From NCBI GenBank assembly GCA_021846695.1, contig JAJZWN010000004.1, positions 19,289 through 48,777 on the forward strand: a DNA stretch of 29,489 nucleotides, in the 5' to 3' direction. The DNA is from Thermoplasmata archaeon. GTDB lineage: Archaea > Thermoplasmatota > Thermoplasmata > Thermoplasmatales > Thermoplasmataceae. The position numbers and the translations under genes were made by a program. The notes beneath the pieces were generated by a model. It did no database searches. It was not told where the DNA came from and was given only the letters and a program-made list of their open reading frames with translations. Numbering within the stretch: the first letter of the stretch is position 1; every line of letters begins with the position of its first letter. Shown here one piece after another: positions 24,611 to 29,489 of the stretch.

Positions 24611-25507
24611 TTAAATTTTTCCCGGGGCATAATCCAGTACATTTTTATTTTTTATTCCGGACATCAAATAATGGTTAAAAGAATCAACAAGTGCCTCCTG
24701 CGGAACCATCCCTATGAACTCTGATCTTACCGGATAAACACCAAATCCCTTTGCCTCAGTTTTTACCGCTTCGAATATACGGTATACAGGATTTTTCCTG
24801 TAATTTACTATATTCATCGATATCTGTACAATATTTTTTTCCGGCATTTTGAAAGCCAGAGATTTAACGCAGGCAAAGCCACCATCCCTGGCCCTTATTG
24901 CAGAAGCTATTTTCCTCCCTATTTTTATGTCATCTGTATTGAGATAAATATTGTACGCAATAAGAAAATCTCTTGCGCCTATTATTGTTGCACCTGCCCT
25001 GCCTATTACTTCCGGACCGTAATCAGGAATGTAATTTCCGGTTCCTATAGCGCTTCTTAATTCCTCAATCTGGAATTTTTTGTTCCTTATATTTTCAAGA
25101 TTTTTTCTTTCAGGTGTTTTTGCAGAATATGCATACATAAATACAGGTATTCCTAACTCCTTTCCTACTTTCTTTCCCAGCTCCTGTGAAAGTTCTATGC
25201 ATTCCTCCATTGAAGTATCTTCCAGTGGAACCAGGGGCATTATATCTGTAGCTCCGAAACGTGGATGGAATCCTGTCTGTACATTCATATCTATATTTTC
25301 ACCTGCGGTTTTGATCATATTAAATGCAAGGTCAATAACATTGTCTATGGGGCACACAACTGTAATAACACTTCTATTGTGGTCGTAGTCCATTTCAGAA
25401 TCCAGTAATTTTGCATCAGGTACTGATTTTACATCTTTTTCAAGTAAATCAATTACTACTTTATTCCGCCCATCACTGAAATTGGGTATAAGTTCTACAA
25501 GCTTCAT
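24611..25507 (-). CDS. ftcD: Glutamate formimidoyltransferase
   Basis: This 298-residue protein covers only the formiminotransferase domains: ELIPNFSDGRN at the N-terminus, GFHPRFGATDIMPLVPL (about 89-105) and the later AIRARDGGF and EFIGMVPQEAL blocks. It transfers the formimino group of N-formimino-glutamate to tetrahydrofolate, ending the histidine pathway that contains hutU. The cyclodeaminase domain fused in mammals is absent and no fchA-like gene is near, so the next folate step must be encoded elsewhere. A TATA-like box (TAATTTAATATC region, about 25528-25539) lies at the leaderless distance. Confidence 0.93.
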   Translation of the reverse strand: MKLVELIPNFSDGRNKVVIDLLEKDVKSVPDAKLLDSEMDYDHNRSVITVVCPIDNVIDLAFNMIKTAGENIDMNVQTGFHPRFGATDIMPLVPLEDTSMEECIELSQELGKKVGKELGIPVFMYAYSAKTPERKNLENIRNKKFQIEELRSAIGTGNYIPDYGPEVIGRAGATIIGARDFLIAYNIYLNTDDIKIGRKIASAIRARDGGFACVKSLAFKMPEKNIVQISMNIVNYRKNPVYRIFEAVKTEAKGFGVYPVRSEFIGMVPQEALVDSFNHYLMSGIKNKNVLDYAPGKI

Positions 25508-25816
25508 AGAATTAAATCCTGTAAATGGATATTAAATTATGCAAATTATTAACATTGCCAACAAAATCAGTATAAGTAAAATTTATTACTCTTCTACCAA
25601 TTTTTGTAAATTTCCCACATTAAAAGCATTATTTATAAGGTATAAAATTTTATTATAAAGATTATAAATATAATCATTATCTAAATAATCATAGAAAGAT
25701 TCTTTGATAGGTAATTAGAATTAAACAGCTTAATTAATGATACAAGAAAATATAATTCACCTGTAGTTTTATATTGAAATCGAAGGGTGAGGAAAACAGA
25801 ACTTATCAAGGAGGCA

Positions 25817-26020
25817 ATGAAACAGATAGGTGGCATATATTTATATGTTGATAATACAAAAAGTTCTAATTTATTGCTGTTGCAATTTTCTAGTATAATA
25901 AAAGAATATTTTGTAGTGTTCAGCAAATCTGGTTTTAACTGCAATATGAAAGATATTCCAAAGATAAATAATATTATTTTGTTCGATTTAAAAAAAATGC
26001 AGGAAATAATTGAAAATTAA
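25817..26020 (+). CDS. Small protein, unknown
   Basis: This is a 67-residue protein from the ATG at 25817; a GTG at 25787 would add 10 residues. I do not recognise it. It is predicted to be alternating strand and helix, rich in Ile/Leu/Lys, with no membrane helix or clear motif. AAGGAGG lies just before the ATG (spacing only 2 bases), unusual in this mostly leaderless window. TATA-like TTTTATATT (25767-25775) would place the transcript start near 25797. An opposing ORF overlaps it on the minus strand. It is weakly supported. Confidence 0.3.
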   Translation: MKQIGGIYLYVDNTKSSNLLLLQFSSIIKEYFVVFSKSGFNCNMKDIPKINNIILFDLKKMQEIIEN

Positions 26021-26081
26021 TAATATTAATTATTTTACCGGATCTGAATTTTTCCAGTATAACTTATAAATTAATATATAT

Positions 26082-27044
26082 TTACATATATTCATTTTTA
26101 AACCAGTTGATAGTGTTATTTATTCCATCGTCATATGTTGTATGTCTGAATTCCGGGTATTCATTTAGAAATTTTCTGTCGTCCAGTATATATGGTTCAC
26201 TGTATTCATAAATAAGCTCCATAATTTCATTTATATTTGAACTAAAATGTGCCAGCAATTTTAAATCTAGTTTAGAAATAACTTTTAATTTTATTTTTAA
26301 ATTTAGCCTGTTGTATATTTTATTAATGAATTCCCTCGCTGTTATTATATCGCCCGATACATGGTATACTTTTCCATATGAATTAATATTTCTAAGTAAC
26401 AATAATGTTGCTTTCGCGGCATCGTCAATATAAGTAAAATTATGCGGGATATCAGGATTTACCGGCCATATTGCCTTTTTATTTTTCATTGCCTTTATAA
26501 ACATCCCGCCGTATAAATCATTTGTTACATTCGGCCCATAAAAATCAGCAAATCTGGGAATCACAAGGCCTATTTTGTCCTTTTTATAATACTCAAATAA
26601 AAGTTTTTCTATATTATTCCTTAAAATACCTTTTTTGCCGTTTGCATTTAATGGATGCTCTTCATTTACAGGCAGATAATCAAATTTTCCATAGCCATAA
26701 ACATTACCTGGAAAAACCACTGTTGAATTTGATGTTTCAGCACCCTTTAAAATATTCTCGGTTGAAATATAATAATTTTGCCAATTCTTATATGGAAAAT
26801 TATTGGCTATGTATATTACTGATGCGCCTTTTAAATCCTTTATAATTTTATCCATGTTAAAAATATCTGATTTCACAATATCAACATCTTTCGGGAATAA
26901 TTTTAATGCTTTTTCCTCATTTCTAACTATAGCACGCACATTTATTTTATTTTTTAAAAGTATTTTTGTTACAGCATAGCCATAGGCACCTGTTGCACCG
27001 ATAACAACATGCAGGCCATTATCTATATCGTACTTATTATTCAT
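26082..27044 (-). CDS. NAD(P)-dependent epimerase/dehydratase-like SDR
   Basis: This 320-residue extended SDR protein has VVIGATGAYGYAVTKIL (13-29) as the nucleotide-binding loop, FPGNVYGYGKF in the middle, VIPRFADFYGPNV, and the C-terminal HNFTYIDDAAKATLLLL block typical of epimerase-type members. The catalytic Tyr-x3-Lys is not evident: the expected place reads RNNIEKL without Tyr, as in some NmrA-like or reductase-type relatives. The substrate is unknown. It is read divergently from a TetR gene with a shared 73-bp promoter region, so that regulator probably controls it. Confidence 0.72.
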   Translation of the reverse strand: MNNKYDIDNGLHVVIGATGAYGYAVTKILLKNKINVRAIVRNEEKALKLFPKDVDIVKSDIFNMDKIIKDLKGASVIYIANNFPYKNWQNYYISTENILKGAETSNSTVVFPGNVYGYGKFDYLPVNEEHPLNANGKKGILRNNIEKLLFEYYKKDKIGLVIPRFADFYGPNVTNDLYGGMFIKAMKNKKAIWPVNPDIPHNFTYIDDAAKATLLLLRNINSYGKVYHVSGDIITAREFINKIYNRLNLKIKLKVISKLDLKLLAHFSSNINEIMELIYEYSEPYILDDRKFLNEYPEFRHTTYDDGINNTINWFKNEYM

Positions 27045-27059
27045 AAAACTGAATGAATA

Positions 27060-27104
27060 GTTAGTATTAAAACTTATTGTTTAGAAATGATTTAATATTC
27101 TAAC
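27060..27104. promoter_or_regulatory. Imperfect inverted repeat between SDR and TetR genes
   Basis: GTTAGTATTAAAAC (27060-27073) and GATTTAATATTCTAAC (27089-27104) are imperfect inverted copies. The left arm covers the TATA-like box of the SDR gene and the right arm that of the tetR gene, so one bound repressor could shut both. Part of the similarity may just reflect two TATA boxes. Confidence 0.45.
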
Positions 27105-27117
27105 TTAATATATCATA

Positions 27118-27702
27118 ATGCCTAAAGTTATTCAGGATTACAGGGAAATGGCAAAGGAAAAGATTATCGAATCTGCATCAAAGTTATTTTTTCAGATGGG
27201 ATATAATAATGCAGGAATGGAAAACATAGCCAGAGACATGGGTATAACAAAAGGTACATTATATTTATATTTTAAAAATAAGGAAGAACTTTTAAATAAA
27301 ACGTGTAAGGTAAATATGGATTTACTGGAAACAAATTTAAAAAAATCGGTTTCAGGGAATATGATTACAGGCATAGAAAAATTTTTTGCAGATGAAATGA
27401 AATTACCGGATTATAAAAAATTTTACTGGATATTTGCATTAAATGAAATAAATGTAAACAATAATATAAAAGAAATAATAGAAAATAGCTATAAGAGGTA
27501 TGTAAAATATATATCGGATTTAATTGAAAATTTGAAACAGGATGGCACCATCTCAGAAAGCATTAATTCTACAGATCTCGCCAGAATATTAATAGCATTT
27601 CATAACGGTGTTCTCATAAGTATTATGCAGGGCCTTGATAATCCCACAGCAACATCTATTTTTAACTCTGGCATAAGAAGTTTATTTGGCAATCGCTCTT
27701 AA
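27118..27702 (+). CDS. TetR-family transcriptional regulator
   Basis: This 194-residue protein has an N-terminal TetR helix-turn-helix (about 13-60): KIIESASKLFFQMGYNN, then MENIARDMGITKGTLYLYFKNKEELL. The helical C-terminal domain should bind a ligand and form the dimer. The ligand cannot be read from sequence. The divergent SDR gene and the shared inverted repeat suggest local autoregulation. TATA-like TTTAATATT (27091-27099) is centred about 23 bp before the ATG. Confidence 0.9.
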   Translation: MPKVIQDYREMAKEKIIESASKLFFQMGYNNAGMENIARDMGITKGTLYLYFKNKEELLNKTCKVNMDLLETNLKKSVSGNMITGIEKFFADEMKLPDYKKFYWIFALNEINVNNNIKEIIENSYKRYVKYISDLIENLKQDGTISESINSTDLARILIAFHNGVLISIMQGLDNPTATSIFNSGIRSLFGNRS

Positions 27703-27828
27703 TAATTATTTTATACTTATTAAGAATAGAATTAATTAATATTATATCGCCGTTTAATCAAACTGTTATCCGATAGGTAAGTGTTGATCTGGTGTAAATA
27801 ATTGTAGCTTTCCAGCTATATCTTTCAA

Positions 27829-28293
27829 CTATATATGACGGGGAAATCTGTGGCTAGTTACTAATAAATATATAGGTATAGAAAGAGAAAATACACCCGG
27901 TATCCCTATAGTTATTAAATTAATCATAAGCATAGAGTGCGAAATAATTTGAGGACGGTTGCCTGTGGAAGGAAGCAAAAGAGGTAAAATTAAAGAAAAA
28001 AACAAGAAAATAAAAAGTAGATAGACCCACATTGCAAGATTATGCCTCACAGAGTTATGGCTTAATTTATCTCTTAAATATTCTAGATAAAAAATAATAT
28101 CTATACCTACAAATCCTATGATTGCGACAGGGAATATACCTGTATAAAAGTTATATTTAGCACTTATAATATTACCTATAGAGCCAAGGTATGCTAATCT
28201 GTAAAACATAATAATAAATAAAAAAGTAAGGACTACAATAGAAATTATTATGTAATTACTTATTTTTTTAACATTTTTTGTATTATTATTCAT
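27829..28293 (-). CDS. Four-helix membrane protein, unknown
   Basis: This 154-residue protein has four predicted membrane helices (about 13-31, 50-69, 87-107, 119-143) and short loops. I do not recognise a family. The gene starts 6 bases after the stop of the secreted-protein gene and has no TATA box of its own, so the two form an operon. Small multi-helix proteins downstream of secreted toxins are often immunity or export proteins. That is a contextual idea, not a homology call. Confidence 0.6.
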   Translation of the reverse strand: MNNNTKNVKKISNYIIISIVVLTFLFIIMFYRLAYLGSIGNIISAKYNFYTGIFPVAIIGFVGIDIIFYLEYLRDKLSHNSVRHNLAMWVYLLFIFLFFSLILPLLLPSTGNRPQIISHSMLMINLITIGIPGVFSLSIPIYLLVTSHRFPRHI

Positions 28294-28299
28294 ATTATA

Positions 28300-29298
28300 T
28301 CACCATGGAGGAGATAGGGTTGGCCAAACGCTGCTATGTGGCAATAGACTTGGTACCTGTAGATCAGGGGGAGCCGTTGTTAAAAATGGAAAATAAGCCC
28401 ATTGCCCTGAATATGTTAAATTTCCATTGAAATTGTATGCACGATTTGAATGTGCACCGAGTTCCCCATATATGCCTGTATCCCAGAAATCCCACCAGTT
28501 TCCTACTGAAACATCAAACTCAACATAGGGTATAGTAGTACCCTGACTTGAAATATGATCATTTGTAAATACAGCCCATGCTGCCACAACTACTGCTTCC
28601 AACGCAACTGCAACCGCTGCTACTTCCGGTGCAGCTATAAGGGCTGTATCCGTTGCTATTCCCGCATCAGTAGTTATAAGGCCAAGCATGATATAATAAT
28701 TTCTCGCACCTATGGAACCATAAAAAGTATCCGAATCATAAAACACATATGCGTTTCCCCATCCATACGATTTATGATAAGTATGCGGATCGAAAGTGAT
28801 CAATCTGGCATGGCTGCCGGTAATCATATACATTGAATTATTTGGTATCCATGTATTTTGATTGCTTTTATAAATAATAGATTTTATGTATACGCTATTT
28901 CCTGTTGTTTTAATATATTCATTGTAATTAGAACCTAAAATTTCAGTAATTTTATTCGTGTACTTATGTGCTATGCTAATGTTGCTTATTGAGAGCTGTG
29001 TGTATATTTTATTATTAACGGCTGCATAACTACCAGTAACCGGTTTCCCGCTTAATGACGGGCTTTTTGCTAAATTAACTGCCTTCCAATTTAAATCACC
29101 TTTTGCAAAATTGTTTTGTTCAAAATTATTGTATGTATTACCGTTCACAGCATAATTGCCAATGGCAAGTTGTGGCGATATTTTATTAACTGCTGCATTG
29201 CCATGAACTGTATGCATATTGTCTGCTGCAGGGACAAATGCAATCATTACAAATATTAGGGCTATTAATACACCTATTATTACCTTCTTTTTATTCAT
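28300..29298 (-). CDS. Secreted protein with a hydrophobic Ala/Val-rich segment, unknown
   Basis: The preprotein has 332 residues. A Sec-type signal (MNKKKVIIGVLIALIFVMIAFVPAAD) is visible as a short basic start, hydrophobic core to about residue 20 and Ala sites near 24-25. Residues about 30-200 are Asn/Tyr/Ser-rich and probably beta. Residues 201-244 are strongly hydrophobic and Ala/Val-rich (AAPEVAAVAVALEAVVVAAW), like a membrane hairpin. The end is Trp/Pro-rich. I chose the ATG at 29298: a longer frame reaches 29403, but an AT-repeat TATA box (about 29318-29334) precedes 29298. It is co-transcribed with the four-helix protein. The family is unknown. Confidence 0.6.
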   Translation of the reverse strand: MNKKKVIIGVLIALIFVMIAFVPAADNMHTVHGNAAVNKISPQLAIGNYAVNGNTYNNFEQNNFAKGDLNWKAVNLAKSPSLSGKPVTGSYAAVNNKIYTQLSISNISIAHKYTNKITEILGSNYNEYIKTTGNSVYIKSIIYKSNQNTWIPNNSMYMITGSHARLITFDPHTYHKSYGWGNAYVFYDSDTFYGSIGARNYYIMLGLITTDAGIATDTALIAAPEVAAVAVALEAVVVAAWAVFTNDHISSQGTTIPYVEFDVSVGNWWDFWDTGIYGELGAHSNRAYNFNGNLTYSGQWAYFPFLTTAPPDLQVPSLLPHSSVWPTLSPPW

Positions 29299-29359
29299 AA
29301 TGATATTAATACATGAATATATATATATATATTTCGGTAACAATATTAATATATAATAT

Positions 29360-29489
29360 CTAGAATTGAGTTCCTTGTATAATGATTTTATCCATAACTC
29401 CATTATGGCAATGATCAGGGAATACTGTGAGTTCTTTGTGGGTCAATCCACCGTATATAGTATGTATATCCCTTTTCATATTCAAGTAT
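29360..29489 (-). CDS. Possible partial ORF at the window edge
   Basis: The minus-strand frame is open from the right edge (first complete codon at 29488) to a TAG at 29360-29362, about 42 codons including IHTIYGGLTHKELTVFPDH. I do not recognise it. It could be the 3' end of a gene starting beyond the window, or a chance frame. Confidence 0.2.
   Translation of the reverse strand, partial: YLNMKRDIHTIYGGLTHKELTVFPDHCHNGVMDKIIIQGTQF

Noticed and set aside
25681..25944. 87-codon minus-strand ORF overlapping the small unknown gene
   Set aside because: No motif. The plus-strand frame has a Shine-Dalgarno-like sequence and a TATA-like box, though both remain weak.
1..29489. CRISPR array, prophage or integrated plasmid
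   Set aside because: No regularly spaced repeats, Cas genes, integrase, capsid or replication genes were seen.

Overview
The window is archaeal and AT-rich, and most likely comes from an acidophilic member of the Thermoplasmatales (a Ferroplasma/Acidiplasma-like genome; inferred from gene content and codon style, as no 16S rRNA is present). Archaeal marker genes include prefoldin beta, the KEOPS subunit Pcc1, the ribonuclease aCPSF2, RibL-type FAD synthase, a TtuA/Ncs6 thiolase and tRNA genes without an encoded CCA. Most genes have a TATA-like box centred about 25-27 bp before the start codon and no Shine-Dalgarno sequence. This points to mostly leaderless mRNAs and was used to correct several start codons.

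Layout: 1-644 is the 3' end of an ammonium transporter, followed by tRNA-Arg(UCU) on the minus strand. 1052-1707 is a vapBC-type toxin-antitoxin pair with a strikingly regular operator. 1708-2640 is a remnant-rich stretch with a decayed transposase tail and a small membrane protein. 2646-10223 holds mostly housekeeping genes: a J-domain protein, an aCPSF2/MTA phosphorylase/asparagine-synthase-domain gene set, FAD synthase, Pcc1-prefoldin, a CruF-like carotenoid protein, a DUF1453-like membrane protein, a MagIII-like DNA glycosylase and a MarC protein. 10355-12203 is a UDP-sulfoquinovose synthase facing a UTP-glucose-1-phosphate uridylyltransferase-like gene, which together could make UDP-sulfoquinovose for surface glycans. 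12288-13334 holds a tRNA thiolase and tRNA-Ile(GAU). A P-type cation ATPase, a NifX-like protein and a zinc-ribbon protein follow.

17880-25507 looks metabolic. Urocanate hydratase and glutamate formimidoyltransferase, two steps of histidine breakdown, flank an MFS transporter with a tandem-repeat operator, a GlpA-like FAD oxidoreductase followed directly by a CoxG-like SRPBCC protein, and a LysX-like ATP-grasp ligase with a HisC-like aminotransferase. The last part (25.8-29.5 kb) is accessory in character: a small unknown ORF, a divergent TetR/SDR pair sharing an inverted repeat, and a two-gene unit of a secreted protein with an Ala/Val-rich hydrophobic segment and a four-helix membrane protein. 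That last pair is the best candidate here for an undescribed system, possibly an effector and its immunity partner, but this is inference from architecture only.
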